This document shows, one piece after another, positions 1-9,527 of a stretch of 64,000 nucleotides of DNA. The notes under the pieces were generated by a model. That model did not search any database, was not told the DNA's origin, and saw only the letters and a program-made list of their open reading frames with translations. Source of the stretch: an uncultured Bacteroidales bacterium (lineage in GTDB: Bacteria; Bacteroidota; Bacteroidia; Bacteroidales; UBA932); the NCBI GenBank assembly GCA_934691625.1, contig CAKUTA010000001.1:409239-473238 (forward strand), in the 5' to 3' direction. Each line of letters starts with the position of its first letter. The stretch's first letter is position 1. The position numbers and the translations under genes are program-made.

Positions 1-625
1 GGAGCTTCAGCCTGTGCTTCCGAAGATTACCTCGGAGGAGCCGTACCCGTCTGACAACAGGGCTTTCTATTCAAGGGAAATCCCGTCTGTAATGTTCACG
101 ACAGGCAGATATCCGGAGCATGATACTGTAAAGGATACCGAGGATATCATCGAATATGAGCCTATGGAGAGGGAGCTGGAATATATATATAATTTCACCA
201 GGTACATCTCCAATGTGGAGAACCCTCCTCTTTTCCGTCAGGATAAGGTCCGGCCTAAATCCAGCGACAAGCTTTATGACTATGCTGATTGCGACAAGCG
301 TCCGTCATTCATGGGAAGCACTGATCCGAAGGCATTCCTGCTGAAGTGGGTATATCAGTATCTGAAATATCCTAAGGCCGCAGTGACGAATGGCATCCAG
401 GGACGTGTGATCGTGGAGTTCACAGTGTCGAAGGACGGAAGCGTCACGGATGTAAGAGTGGCTAGAAGCGCGGATCCGCTGCTTGATGAAGAGGCTGTAA
501 GGGTGGTCAAGGCTTCACCTAAGTGGAAACCTGGTCAGGTGAAGGGTGTGCGCGTCAATACGGTGATGTCAGTGGCGGTGGATTTCCGCCTGTCTAAAAA
601 AAGTAAATTCGGAATTAAAAAATAG
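1..625 (+). CDS. M28-type zinc peptidase C-terminus fused to a TonB C-terminal domain (5' truncated by window edge)
   Basis: The reading frame is open from base 2, so the gene starts before the window. A GTG at 14 is an internal codon, not a start. The first ~60 visible residues match the end of M28 (aminopeptidase-like) catalytic domains: [19 protein letters not shown] followed by EHDTVKDT, where the His is expected to be the last zinc ligand. After a ~45-residue linker comes a TonB C-terminal domain ([21 protein letters not shown] ... DEEAVRVV ... W), about visible residues 115-195. By inference this is an exported or periplasmic peptidase carrying a TonB-like module that contacts the envelope or outer-membrane transporters. 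The fusion is read directly from one uninterrupted frame. The stop is 2 nt before leuS, so the genes are probably co-transcribed. Confidence 0.8.
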   Translation, partial: ELQPVLPKITSEEPYPSDNRAFYSREIPSVMFTTGRYPEHDTVKDTEDIIEYEPMERELEYIYNFTRYISNVENPPLFRQDKVRPKSSDKLYDYADCDKRPSFMGSTDPKAFLLKWVYQYLKYPKAAVTNGIQGRVIVEFTVSKDGSVTDVRVARSADPLLDEEAVRVVKASPKWKPGQVKGVRVNTVMSVAVDFRLSKKSKFGIKK

Positions 626-627
626 CT

Positions 628-3393
628 ATGGATTACGATTTCAGAAGAATTGAGCAGAAGTGGCAGGCCAGATGGGCTGCGGAAAAGACTTTTCATGCGG
701 TAGAGGATCCGTCGAAGCCTAAGTATTATGTTCTTGACATGTTCCCGTATCCTTCAGGAGCAGGACTGCATGTCGGACATCCTCTAGGATACATTGCAAG
801 TGATATATATGCACGATATAAGAGACTGAAAGGCTTCAATGTCCTTCATCCTATGGGGTATGATGCGTTCGGTCTGCCGGCTGAGCAGTATGCAATACAG
901 ACAGGCCAGCATCCTGAAGTCACTACAGAGAAAAATATCCGCCGCTACCGTGAGCAGCTTGACAGGATAGGCTTCTCGTATGACTGGGACAGGGAAGTCC
1001 GCACGTGTGATCCGTCTTTTTACAAATGGACCCAGTGGGCATTTATCAAGATGTTCAAGAGCTATTACAATACGGAACTGGACAAGGCGCGTCCTATAAC
1101 CGAGCTTGAGGAGGCGTTTGAACAGGCCGGAACGCGTGATATCCATGCTGCATGCACTGAAGAACTGACATTTACAGCAGGGGAGTGGAAATCATGGAAC
1201 GAGAAGCGCAAGGCTGAAGTCCTTATGAACTACCGTATTGCATATCAGGGTGAGACTTCTGTCAACTGGTGCCCGGGACTCGGGACTGTGCTTGCCAATG
1301 ATGAAGTGAAGGAGGGACTCTCTGTACGTGGTGGATTCCCTGTGGAGCAGAAGAAGATGATGCAGTGGCAGCTTCGTGTGTCAGCTTATGCCGGACGTCT
1401 TCTGGATGGTCTAGACAAGCTGGACTGGACCGATTCCCTGAAAGAGATGCAGCGTAACTGGATCGGCCGCTCTTTCGGAACTGAAGTCGTATTCAAGACG
1501 TTTAACGGTGATAAACGCAAGGATATCACCATCTTCACGACCAGAGTGGATACTATCTTCGGTGTCACTTTCATGGTGCTGGCACCTGAAAGCGATCTTG
1601 TTCCGGAGCTTGTATCGGATGAGCAGAGAGCTGCCGTGGAGGAATATCTCGCTTATGTGAAGAAAAAGACTGAGCGCGAGAGAATCTCCGAGACAAGGAC
1701 CGTTACAGGCGTATTCTCAGGTTCGTATGCCGAGAATCCGCTTACGGGAAAACGTGTTCCTGTATGGATATCGGAATATGTTCTTGCCGGATATGGCACA
1801 GGAGCCATCATGGCGGTGCCGGCACATGATAGCCGAGATTATGCGTTTGCAAAGAAATTAGGCCTTCCGATCATACCTATTATCGAGGGCTGCGATGTGA
1901 GCGAGCACAGTTTCGATGCCAAGGAAGGCAGGATGTGTAACTCTGGTTTCCTTGATGGCATGGATGTCAAGGAGGCTATTCCAGCTGCGATGGACTATGT
2001 GGAGAAGCATGGCATAGGCCACAGGAAAGTGAACTACAGGCTTCGAGATGCCATCTTCTCTCGTCAGAGATACTGGGGCGAACCGTTCCCTATATATTAT
2101 AAGGATGGTATTGCGGCACCTCTGCCTTATGACAAGCTTCCGCTTACACTTCCTGAAATTGACCAGTTCAAGCCTACAGAGAGCGGGGAGCCACCTCTTG
2201 CGCGTGCAAAGAACTGGACATATAGCGGGTATCCTCTGGAAACCAGCACTATGCCAGGTTTCGCAGGCTCCAGCGCCTATTATCTGCGCTATATGGACCC
2301 TCATGATAATGAGGAGCTTGTAAGCAGCGAAGCAGACAGGTACTGGCGTGATGTGGATCTCTATATCGGTGGCACGGAGCATGCCACAGGGCATCTTATC
2401 TACTCCCGCTTCTGGGACAAGTTCCTATATGACATGGGGTATGTCTGCGAGGACGAGCCGTTCAGGAAGCTGGTGAACCAGGGAATGATCCAGGGGCGTT
2501 CGAACTTTGTCTATCGTATAGTCGGTACCAACAAGTTCGTTTCCGCCGGCCTTAAGAACCAGTATGAGACAACAGAGATTCATGTGGATATCAATATCGT
2601 GAGAAACGACAGGCTTGATATCGAGGCGTTCAGAAAATGGAGACCGGAATTCGCTGATGCCGAGTTCATACTTGAAAACGGTGAATATGTCTGCGGCTGG
2701 GCTGTCGAGAAGATGAGCAAGTCCATGTACAATGTCGTGAATCCAGATGATATCTGCAATACTTATGGAGCTGATACTCTGCGTCTTTATGAAATGTTCC
2801 TCGGACCTATAGAACAGTCCAAGCCTTGGGACACGAAAGGAATAGACGGAGTTAACAGGTTCCTCAGAAAGTTCTGGAAACTATATTATGACGGCGAGAA
2901 ATTCCTTGTAAATGAGGAGAAAGCTTCTCCTGAAGAGCTTAAGACCCTTCACAGGCTCATCGGAAAGGTCCAGTCCGACATAGAGACATTCTCATATAAC
3001 ACCTGCATAAGCGCCTTCATGATCGCTGTGAACGACCTTTCCGACAGAAAATGCTCAAAGAGGGAAATCCTGGAGCCGCTTGCCGTGCTGCTCTCATCAT
3101 TCGCTCCTCATATATGCGAGGAACTGTGGGAGGCTCTGGGGCATAAGGAAAGCATTTCCAAGGCATCGTTCCCTGAATATGTCGAGGCATATACTGTGGA
3201 GAACAGTTGCACCTATGCAGTATCATTCAACGGAAAGACCAGATTCACGGTGGAGCTTCCTAAGGCAATGGGCAAGGACGAGGTTGAAAGCAGCGTCAGG
3301 AGCAATCCTTCGACGGACAAGTATCTCGCAGGGAAGAGCATCGTCAAGGTGATTGTAGTCCCTGGCAAGATTGTGAACATTGTAGTAAAATAG
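628..3393 (+). CDS. leuS: Leucyl-tRNA synthetase
   Basis: Cytoplasmic class Ia aminoacyl-tRNA synthetase that charges tRNA-Leu. The HIGH motif is HVGH at residues 48-51, just after PYPSGAGL. The KMSKS signature lies at residues 695-699 ([10 protein letters not shown]). An editing (CP1) domain sits between, with the tract [15 protein letters not shown]. The length of 921 residues is longer than E. coli LeuS (~860) and typical of Bacteroidetes versions as I remember them. ATG start; the stop lies 6 nt before the first yitT gene, which suggests a shared transcript. No missing motif or frameshift is visible. Confidence 0.98.
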   Translation: MDYDFRRIEQKWQARWAAEKTFHAVEDPSKPKYYVLDMFPYPSGAGLHVGHPLGYIASDIYARYKRLKGFNVLHPMGYDAFGLPAEQYAIQTGQHPEVTTEKNIRRYREQLDRIGFSYDWDREVRTCDPSFYKWTQWAFIKMFKSYYNTELDKARPITELEEAFEQAGTRDIHAACTEELTFTAGEWKSWNEKRKAEVLMNYRIAYQGETSVNWCPGLGTVLANDEVKEGLSVRGGFPVEQKKMMQWQLRVSAYAGRLLDGLDKLDWTDSLKEMQRNWIGRSFGTEVVFKTFNGDKRKDITIFTTRVDTIFGVTFMVLAPESDLVPELVSDEQRAAVEEYLAYVKKKTERERISETRTVTGVFSGSYAENPLTGKRVPVWISEYVLAGYGTGAIMAVPAHDSRDYAFAKKLGLPIIPIIEGCDVSEHSFDAKEGRMCNSGFLDGMDVKEAIPAAMDYVEKHGIGHRKVNYRLRDAIFSRQRYWGEPFPIYYKDGIAAPLPYDKLPLTLPEIDQFKPTESGEPPLARAKNWTYSGYPLETSTMPGFAGSSAYYLRYMDPHDNEELVSSEADRYWRDVDLYIGGTEHATGHLIYSRFWDKFLYDMGYVCEDEPFRKLVNQGMIQGRSNFVYRIVGTNKFVSAGLKNQYETTEIHVDINIVRNDRLDIEAFRKWRPEFADAEFILENGEYVCGWAVEKMSKSMYNVVNPDDICNTYGADTLRLYEMFLGPIEQSKPWDTKGIDGVNRFLRKFWKLYYDGEKFLVNEEKASPEELKTLHRLIGKVQSDIETFSYNTCISAFMIAVNDLSDRKCSKREILEPLAVLLSSFAPHICEELWEALGHKESISKASFPEYVEAYTVENSCTYAVSFNGKTRFTVELPKAMGKDEVESSVRSNPSTDKYLAGKSIVKVIVVPGKIVNIVVK

Positions 3394-3399
3394 CTGTAC

Positions 3400-4329
3400 A
3401 TGATTTCCGCTAAAAAAATCCTTTCTGTAATCTGGGACTACATCATTGTCTCGCTCGGAACATTGATGTTCTGCATGGCCTGGGATACGTTTCTGATACC
3501 TAACGGAATAGCCGCCGGAGGCCTGACCGGGGCGTGCACTGTGCTCCAGTTCGCCACCAATGGGCTGATACCTGTGGCATACTCCACATTCATAGCGAAT
3601 GCCGCGCTGCTGATCATGGGCGTCATTGTCCTTGGCAATGCTTTCGGGATCAAGACTGTCTATGTTGTGGTCCTTTCTTCCGTATTGTTCAAGATCCTTC
3701 CTGGATTTGACTGGATACAGGCGACTCCTGGAAACTTCTTCTTTATTGACAATAAGGCTCTTATCCCTATTGTCGGCGGTCTGATAGAGGCTGTTGGCGT
3801 CGGACTCATCTTCCAGCGCGGCGGCAGTACAGGAGGTACAGATGTGGCGGCACTTGTGATGAACAAGTTCTGGCCAATCTCGCCTGGCAAGGTCTATCTC
3901 TATTCCGATGTGTTCATTATCGCGTCAGTCCTTCTTATACCTGGCAAGACATTCGAGGATATGATATATGGATATATCGCGATGGTGACTTTCTCGTTCA
4001 TGCTTGATTTTGTGCTGCTTGGAAGCAAATCTACTGTCCAGGTTCTCGTGTTTACACAGAAATACGAGGAGATGGCTGACTATATGATGAACAAGCTGCA
4101 CCGTGGTGTGACGGCTCTGAAGGCTATTGGCTGGTACACGAAGAAAGACAAGAATGTGCTTTTGATTGTTGCCCGCAAATCACAGATGCCCGAGTTGTCG
4201 AAGGCGATCAAGCAAATTGATGACAAGGCGTTTGTAAGTGTTTCTCCTGCAAGCAGCGTGTATGGAGAGGGCTTCGACGAGCTGAAGACCGGAATAGAGA
4301 AAAAGAAGAAGACGGAATCAATCCAGTAG
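3400..4329 (+). CDS. YitT family integral membrane protein (first of a tandem pair)
   Basis: 309 residues. The N-terminal two thirds is a multi-pass membrane region (YitT/DUF161) with the family signature GGSTGGTDVAALVMNKF. The C-terminal ~80 residues form a soluble DUF2179 domain (GVTALKAIGWYTKKDKNVLLIVARK ending VYGEGF). The biochemical function of the family is not established; it is a predicted inner-membrane protein. It follows leuS by 6 nt and precedes its paralogue by 3 nt, so the pair probably arose by duplication and may act together. ATG start at 3400. Confidence 0.9.
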   Translation: MISAKKILSVIWDYIIVSLGTLMFCMAWDTFLIPNGIAAGGLTGACTVLQFATNGLIPVAYSTFIANAALLIMGVIVLGNAFGIKTVYVVVLSSVLFKILPGFDWIQATPGNFFFIDNKALIPIVGGLIEAVGVGLIFQRGGSTGGTDVAALVMNKFWPISPGKVYLYSDVFIIASVLLIPGKTFEDMIYGYIAMVTFSFMLDFVLLGSKSTVQVLVFTQKYEEMADYMMNKLHRGVTALKAIGWYTKKDKNVLLIVARKSQMPELSKAIKQIDDKAFVSVSPASSVYGEGFDELKTGIEKKKKTESIQ

Positions 4330-4332
4330 AAG

Positions 4333-5310
4333 ATGAATCAGTTTCTTAAAGGCAGGTCTGTCTGGTCAATGCTGAAGGAGTATTCTCTTATAACTCTCGG
4401 CATAACCATATATGTGCTTGGCTGGGTGGTGTTCCTGACGCCTAACAACCTTATCGGAAATGGAGTGACAGGTATCAGCTCCATTATCCAGTATGCCGTC
4501 GGCATCAAGATGGGCTATTCGTATTTCGTGATTAATGCTGTACTGCTTATAACGGCATTCCTCGTGCTCGGAACGAGCTTCGGCGGCAAGACGATATTCG
4601 CGGTGCTGCTCGTATCTGTCGAGCTGAATGTCCTTCAGGAGGCTATCCCGCAGACGATCATAGATACTCTTGCTATTCAGAACGGTAAGCTCATGTCCAC
4701 CATCATGGGCGGTATCATGGTCGGGCTAGGAATCGGGATGTCTATATCGCAGGGCGGAAGTACAGGTGGTACGGATATAATAGCCTTGATTGTAAGCAAA
4801 TACCGCAATGTCTCCCCTGGCAGGATGATTCTTTCCATGGATGTGGTCATAATCATGTCATCTCTCCTGGTGCCGTCATATACGGCTTCTGGACATCTTG
4901 TCCCGTTTGCTGAGAAGATAACCACTGTCGTCTATGGTCTTCTTCTCGTGACGATCAACGGGTATGTCATCGACCTGTATCTGGCTGGCTCCAAGCAGTC
5001 TGTCCAGCTGTTCATAATGTCCAGGAAATATGAGCAGATCGCCGATGCCATAACGAACTATCTTCATCGGGGAGTCACAGTGATGCCGGCTGTCGGCTGG
5101 TACACGAAGAAAGAGAGCCATGTCCTTATGGTGATCACCAGAAAGGGGGATCTGAACTTTCTGCTGAAACATATCAAGTCCATAGATGCCGATGCGTTTC
5201 TTTCAGTGACTTCTGTTACAGGGGTTTATGGCGAGGGCTTCGATGCCATAAAGGCAGGGCTGCCTAAGGTGCAGAGTGACCCGAGTCCGCATAAAAAAGA
5301 AGATTTTTAA
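4333..5310 (+). CDS. YitT family integral membrane protein (second of a tandem pair)
   Basis: 325 residues with the same architecture as its upstream neighbour: a hydrophobic YitT/DUF161 region with SQGGSTGGTDIIALIVSKY, then a DUF2179 domain (GVTVMPAVGWYTKKESHVLMVITRK, VYGEGFDAIKAGL). The two paralogues are clearly homologous along their whole length but diverged, so this is an old duplication. It has a short charged tail (SDPSPHKKEDF). It is the last gene of the run from the left edge; a hairpin with a T-rich tail follows at 5338-5373. Function unknown. Confidence 0.9.
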   Translation: MNQFLKGRSVWSMLKEYSLITLGITIYVLGWVVFLTPNNLIGNGVTGISSIIQYAVGIKMGYSYFVINAVLLITAFLVLGTSFGGKTIFAVLLVSVELNVLQEAIPQTIIDTLAIQNGKLMSTIMGGIMVGLGIGMSISQGGSTGGTDIIALIVSKYRNVSPGRMILSMDVVIIMSSLLVPSYTASGHLVPFAEKITTVVYGLLLVTINGYVIDLYLAGSKQSVQLFIMSRKYEQIADAITNYLHRGVTVMPAVGWYTKKESHVLMVITRKGDLNFLLKHIKSIDADAFLSVTSVTGVYGEGFDAIKAGLPKVQSDPSPHKKEDF

Positions 5311-5337
5311 ATTTAAGAATCATATATTTTTTTGTTT

Positions 5338-5373
5338 AGCTGCTTCTGAAGTCTTTCGGAAGCAGTTCTTTTT
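5338..5373 (+). terminator. Rho-independent terminator after the yitT pair
   Basis: An 11-bp stem (CTGCTTCTGAA pairing with TTCGGAAGCAG, one G-T pair) closes a short GTCT loop and is followed by TTCTTTTTG. It ends the leuS-yitT-yitT transcript just before the next promoter. Confidence 0.8.
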
Positions 5374-5376
5374 GTA

Positions 5377-5384
5377 TAATTTTG
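5377..5384 (+). promoter_or_regulatory. -7 element of the AraC-type regulator gene
   Basis: TAATTTTG matches the Bacteroidetes -7 consensus TAnnTTTG and lies 28 nt upstream of the start codon at 5413, directly after a terminator. No clean TTG is present at -33, so the assignment rests on one element and its position. Confidence 0.45.
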
Positions 5385-5412
5385 CCTGAAACTATATAAC
5401 CAAAAAGATGTA

Positions 5413-6459
5413 ATGAATAAGACAATCTCTGAGAAGCTATTCGCGGCTCCGCGCAAGCTTGTGCGCGTGATATCGTTTCTGAATCTTATATTATCAATCA
5501 CGGTCTCGCTTATGGCCGGACATGGCCGTTGGCTTGTTTCAGCAGTGTTCAGCCTGGATGTGTCCATGTCTATACTTTTCATGATACCTGACGAGTATAA
5601 TGACAGCCTGATATCAGTCATATCTGCCCTGACGGCATCAGTGATGTCCATAACAGTGTCAGCTATGCCTGCCTTCGGGGTCACGGAGAATTTCATGATT
5701 CTGCTGTATGCATCTGCGGTGGTGATGCCCCTGTGCTGCTGCCTCGTGGCAAGGACATTCAGAATGATGCGAGATGAGGACTATCTGCGGGCGAAACTGT
5801 CTGGATGGGAAATCCTGCTGTGCCAGATCAAGCTTTGCTTCACTGTATTCTTTATGGCGATGGTGGTGCTGCCACTGATATTTATGGTCATATTCCGTGG
5901 GGTTTGGTGGAATGTGGCAGCTCTAGTCCTTGCATCGGCTTTATATGTGCTGCTTTATCTGAGGTGCGTGACATCTTCACCGATAGTCCGTTTCAATGCG
6001 GCAGGACGTCCGGAAGGGGAGCGTGACGTGGCGGCTTGTGCATATTACCCTTTCAGGGAGAAAGACGACTATAAATATATGTACGGCAAGCTGAAGCAGC
6101 ACATGGAGGAGAAACGCCCCTATCTGGATGCCGACTATTCATTGGATGTGCTTGTCCGTGAGATGTTCTCCAACAAGTCTTATATCTCCAGAGTCATAAA
6201 TGTCTGCACCGGAATGAATTTCAGCCAGCTTGTGAACAGATACAGGATCGAGTATTCAATGGAGATCTTCCGTGAGAACCCTGACCTGAAGGTGCGGGAG
6301 CTGGCGGACTTGTCAGGCTTCCATTCCCAGGTGTCGTTCAATATGGCGTTCAAGCTGTTCAATAATAATATGACTCCTGGAGCATGGTGCAAGGAATACC
6401 GAGACAAGACTTCTATCGGAGCGAAAGACCTTTCCAGTCTGCAGGAACAGGTGCGGTGA
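5413..6459 (+). CDS. Membrane-anchored AraC family transcriptional regulator
   Basis: 348 residues. The N-terminal ~200 residues contain about six hydrophobic segments with no recognisable extracellular sensor (for example ILLYASAVVMPLCCCLVARTF). The C-terminal ~110 residues carry an AraC-type double helix-turn-helix: YSLDVLVREMFSNKSYISRVI, then VRELADLSGFHSQVSFNMAFKLF and MTPGAWCKEYR. The protein should sit in the inner membrane and bind DNA from there. Its targets are unknown; it is monocistronic, and its 3' end overlaps the convergent pseudouridine synthase by 47 nt. Membrane AraC regulators of this layout occur in Bacteroidales, but their signals are mostly undefined. Confidence 0.85.
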   Translation: MNKTISEKLFAAPRKLVRVISFLNLILSITVSLMAGHGRWLVSAVFSLDVSMSILFMIPDEYNDSLISVISALTASVMSITVSAMPAFGVTENFMILLYASAVVMPLCCCLVARTFRMMRDEDYLRAKLSGWEILLCQIKLCFTVFFMAMVVLPLIFMVIFRGVWWNVAALVLASALYVLLYLRCVTSSPIVRFNAAGRPEGERDVAACAYYPFREKDDYKYMYGKLKQHMEEKRPYLDADYSLDVLVREMFSNKSYISRVINVCTGMNFSQLVNRYRIEYSMEIFRENPDLKVRELADLSGFHSQVSFNMAFKLFNNNMTPGAWCKEYRDKTSIGAKDLSSLQEQVR

Positions 6460-7126
6460 TCTCGACAGGTGCCTTGCTCACAGGATGTATAAAACTGATA
6501 TGCCGTGCCATAAGCGAGATGCCGCCATCCTTGTTTGACCTTGGGGCACCATATTTCAGGTCGCCTTTTATGCAGCATCCGATTCCTGCAAGCTGGCAGC
6601 GTATCTGGTGATGCCTGCCTGTGAACAGCAGCACTTCCAGCAGGAAATACCTGTCTGTCCTGTCTATGAGCTTGTAGTGGAGACGCGCCAGCTTGGCTTC
6701 CTTTTCCTTGCCTGTGCGGCTGATGAAACTCTTGTTCATCTTCTCGTTTCTTGTCAGCCAGTTCTCCAGGTCCGCCTCTTCAGGCTCAGGCTTCCTGCAT
6801 ACCAGCGCCCAGTATGTCTTGTGAACATCTCCCTCCCTGAACATTGCATTCATCCTTTCCAGGGCCTTGGAGGTCTTTGCCAGGATGGTGATGCCGCTGA
6901 CAGGACGGTCAAGGCGGTGCGGGATTCCCATGAACACCTGCCCTGGTTTGGAGTCGCGCATGGCGATGAATGCCTTGTATTTGTCGCCCAGAGTCTCGTC
7001 GCCGGTCTTGTCCCCCTGCACGATTTCGCCGACTCTTTTATTTACAGCCAGCAGATGGTTGTCTTCATATAATATTCTGGACTCCAGATCTTTGTATTCT
7101 GTATCCGATAATGTCCTATATACCAT
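6413..7126 (-). CDS. RluA family RNA pseudouridine synthase
   Basis: 237 residues from the ATG at 7126; a TTG two codons earlier is less likely. It isomerises specific uridines in rRNA or tRNA. The catalytic motif HRLDRPVSG holds the essential Asp at residue 73. Further family features are TYWALVCRK and LLFTGRHHQIRCQLAG. There is no N-terminal S4 domain, so it belongs with the shorter RluA/RluC-like members; the target base cannot be deduced. A TAnnTTTG-type element (TATCTTTG, minus strand, 7175-7168) lies ~40 nt upstream. Its 3' end overlaps the AraC-type gene on the other strand by 47 nt. Confidence 0.92.
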   Translation of the reverse strand: MVYRTLSDTEYKDLESRILYEDNHLLAVNKRVGEIVQGDKTGDETLGDKYKAFIAMRDSKPGQVFMGIPHRLDRPVSGITILAKTSKALERMNAMFREGDVHKTYWALVCRKPEPEEADLENWLTRNEKMNKSFISRTGKEKEAKLARLHYKLIDRTDRYFLLEVLLFTGRHHQIRCQLAGIGCCIKGDLKYGAPRSNKDGGISLMARHISFIHPVSKAPVEITAPVPADWKGLSLR

Positions 7127-7334
7127 GCCCAAAAGATGTGTAATGCCAAATTGTATGTTTTATGTTTCAAAGATAGGCAAAATATGACAATTTGTCAGAA
7201 TTTAATTGTGGTTCCGGCATTGGCACGGCATTGGATAAATCTCCAGTCGCTGTCGGCCGGGGGCTGACAGAAGATGAAGCGGTCGGCTCCGCGGCACCAT
7301 GAATAACAGATAATAAAAATAGGAGATAAATATT

Positions 7335-9227
7335 ATGGGAAAAATCATTGGAATCGACTTGGGTACAACCAACAGCTGCGTTGCAGTAATGGAAGGTAAC
7401 CAGCCTACAGTCATAATCAACAACGAAGGTCAGAGGACAACCCCTTCAGTAGTAGCATTCACTGATGGTGGGGAAAGGAAGGTCGGCAGCCCGGCAAAAC
7501 GTCAGGCTATAACCAACCCGAAGAACACGGTGTTCTCTATCAAGAGATTCATGGGTGAGACCTATGATCAGGTGACAAAAGAAATTGAAAGAGTTCCTTA
7601 TTCAGTAGTAAGGGGCGAGAACAATACTCCACGTGTCGATATTGAGGGACGTCAGTATTCACCGCAGGAAATTTCTGCAATGATTCTTCAGAAAATGAAG
7701 AAGACAGCAGAGGATTATTTGAGGCAGCCTGTTACTGAGGCCGTCATTACAGTTCCTGCATATTTCTCTGATTCTCAGCGTCAGGCTACGAAGGAGGCCG
7801 GCAAGATTGCTGGGCTTGATGTTAAACGTATCATCAACGAGCCTACGGCAGCAGCTCTTGCTTATGGGCTTGACAAGAAGAACAAGAACATGAAGGTTGC
7901 AGTGTTCGACCTTGGTGGCGGTACATTCGATATCTCTATCATGGAACTCGGTGACGGTGTGTTCGAGGTTAAATCAACTAACGGTGATACACACCTTGGC
8001 GGTGATGACTTCGATCAGAAAGTTATCGACTGGCTTGCACAGGAATTCGCAGCAGAGAACGGCGGTGCTGACCTGAAAAAGGATCCAATGGCTCTCCAGA
8101 GACTTAAGGATGCAGCAGAGAAGGCTAAGATAGAACTTTCAAACCAGACTTCCACCGAAATCAACCTGCCTTATATCATGCCTGTTGACGGTGTTCCTAA
8201 ACACCTTGTAAAGACATTGACCAGGGCTAAGTTCGAGCAGCTTTGTGATGATCTCTTCCAGAGAACCATCATCCCTTGCCGTAAAGCACTTGAAGATGCT
8301 CACTTGAGCGCATCTCAGATTGATGAGGTGCTTCTCGTCGGCGGTTCAAGCCGTATCCCTAAGGTTCAGGAGATTGTCAAGGAATTCTTCGGAAAAGAGC
8401 CTAACAAGAGCGTTAATCCTGATGAGGTGGTCGCTATAGGTGCAGCTATCCAGGGAGGTGTGCTCGCCGGTGATGTAAAGGATGTCCTCCTGCTGGATGT
8501 GACTCCGCTGTCGCTTGGTATCGAGACTCTTGGTGGAGTGATGACAAAGCTTATAGCTTCCAACACCACTATCCCTACACGTAAATCCGAGGTGTTCTCT
8601 ACCGCAGTTGATAATCAGCCTTCAGTGGAGATCAAGGTTCTTCAGGGCGAGCGTCCTATGGCTAAAGACAACAAGCAGATTGGTGTATTCCATCTTGACG
8701 GAATCGCTCCTGCCCCAAGAGGAATTCCTCAGATCGAAGTTACTTTCGATATTGATGCCAACGGTATCCTGAATGTTTCTGCAAAGGATAAGGCTACCGG
8801 CAAGGAGCAGAATATCAGGATCGAGGCTTCTTCAGGATTGAGCGAGGATGAGATCCAGAGGATGCGTGACGAGGCCAAGGCCAATGAGGCTGCCGATAAG
8901 GCTGAAAAGGAGAGAGTTGACAAGATTAACAATGCCGATTCACTCTGCTTCCAGTCAGAAAAGAACCTCAAGGATTATGGCGACAAGATTCCAGCAGACA
9001 AGAGAGATGCTATCAATGCCGCTCTTACAAGTCTGAAAGAGGCTGTCAAGAATCAGAATGTTGCTGATATCGAGACTTACACCAAGACTCTTGAAGAAGC
9101 ATGGCAGACTGCCATGGCCGGTATGGGTGGAGCCCAGGGTGGTCCTCAGGGGCCACAGGGCGGTAGCTATGGACCGCAGAACGGTCCGCAGAATGGCTCG
9201 GATAATCAGGGACCTGACGAGCAGTAG
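7335..9227 (+). CDS. dnaK: Chaperone protein DnaK (Hsp70)
   Basis: 630 residues. ATP-driven cytoplasmic chaperone working with DnaJ and GrpE, neither of which is nearby. It has the ATPase signatures [16 protein letters not shown] at residues 4-19, [12 protein letters not shown] and [14 protein letters not shown], the linker [16 protein letters not shown], and a substrate-binding domain. The tail is rich in Gly, Pro and Gln ([13 protein letters not shown]...) and ends GPDEQ rather than the EEVDxK-like end of proteobacterial DnaK. AGGAG at 7321-7325 lies 9 nt before the ATG, a clear Shine-Dalgarno, which is unusual for this phylum. No CIRCE element is seen upstream. The strong terminator at 9238-9286 makes it monocistronic. 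Confidence 0.98.
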   Translation: MGKIIGIDLGTTNSCVAVMEGNQPTVIINNEGQRTTPSVVAFTDGGERKVGSPAKRQAITNPKNTVFSIKRFMGETYDQVTKEIERVPYSVVRGENNTPRVDIEGRQYSPQEISAMILQKMKKTAEDYLRQPVTEAVITVPAYFSDSQRQATKEAGKIAGLDVKRIINEPTAAALAYGLDKKNKNMKVAVFDLGGGTFDISIMELGDGVFEVKSTNGDTHLGGDDFDQKVIDWLAQEFAAENGGADLKKDPMALQRLKDAAEKAKIELSNQTSTEINLPYIMPVDGVPKHLVKTLTRAKFEQLCDDLFQRTIIPCRKALEDAHLSASQIDEVLLVGGSSRIPKVQEIVKEFFGKEPNKSVNPDEVVAIGAAIQGGVLAGDVKDVLLLDVTPLSLGIETLGGVMTKLIASNTTIPTRKSEVFSTAVDNQPSVEIKVLQGERPMAKDNKQIGVFHLDGIAPAPRGIPQIEVTFDIDANGILNVSAKDKATGKEQNIRIEASSGLSEDEIQRMRDEAKANEAADKAEKERVDKINNADSLCFQSEKNLKDYGDKIPADKRDAINAALTSLKEAVKNQNVADIETYTKTLEEAWQTAMAGMGGAQGGPQGPQGGSYGPQNGPQNGSDNQGPDEQ

Positions 9228-9237
9228 TCAGATGACA

Positions 9238-9286
9238 TAAAGACTCCCGACTGGTGACATGTTCACCGGCCGGGAGTCTTTTTGTT
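9238..9286 (+). terminator. Rho-independent terminator of dnaK
   Basis: AAGACTCCCG ... CGGGAGTCTT forms a perfect 10-bp stem with further inner pairing (CTGGTGA / TTCACCGG) and is followed directly by a T run. It starts 11 nt after the dnaK stop. Confidence 0.92.
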
Positions 9287-9527
9287 TGTACTTATACGTA
9301 TCAGGCTTGCATCAGATGATGGTGCAAGCCTGCCCGGTACCCCATATTGGGCGTGGAGCGTAATTAGCTGATAGGTATGGATTTAAACGAATTTCTACTC
9401 TGCAAAATGTGGAGTAGAAATATAGTTAAGTGCTTGTAAATCATAGGAATATATTCCATGGATAATGACAGTACCGGAGAAAGAGGACGGATTGTGCACC
9501 GGTTGAATGGCACATCTGTATCGCCGC
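9287..9527. other. Gene-poor interval with two strong inverted repeats
   Basis: No credible reading frame is present between the dnaK terminator and nadD. Two perfect hairpins stand out. The first, 9302-9332, pairs CAGGCTTGCA with TGCAAGCCTG and extends by three more pairs to a 5-nt loop. The second, 9391-9421, pairs ATTTCTACTC with GAGTAGAAAT around an 11-nt loop. Neither has a T-run on the plus strand, so they do not look like simple terminators. They could belong to a small RNA or the 3' region of nadD transcripts. No family is recognised. Confidence 0.4.

Noticed and set aside
7133-7334. Possible CIRCE (HrcA) operator upstream of dnaK
   Set aside because: No TTAGCACTC-N9-GAGTGCTAA is present. 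A short GACAA-T-TTGTC palindrome at 7186-7196 is too small to interpret.
9391-9421. ATTTCTACTC ... GAGTAGAAAT hairpin resembling a Cas12a-type CRISPR repeat (AATTTCTACT...GTAGAT)
   Set aside because: Only one copy, no spacers, loop too long, and no cas gene in the window. The likeness is limited to a few bases of stem.
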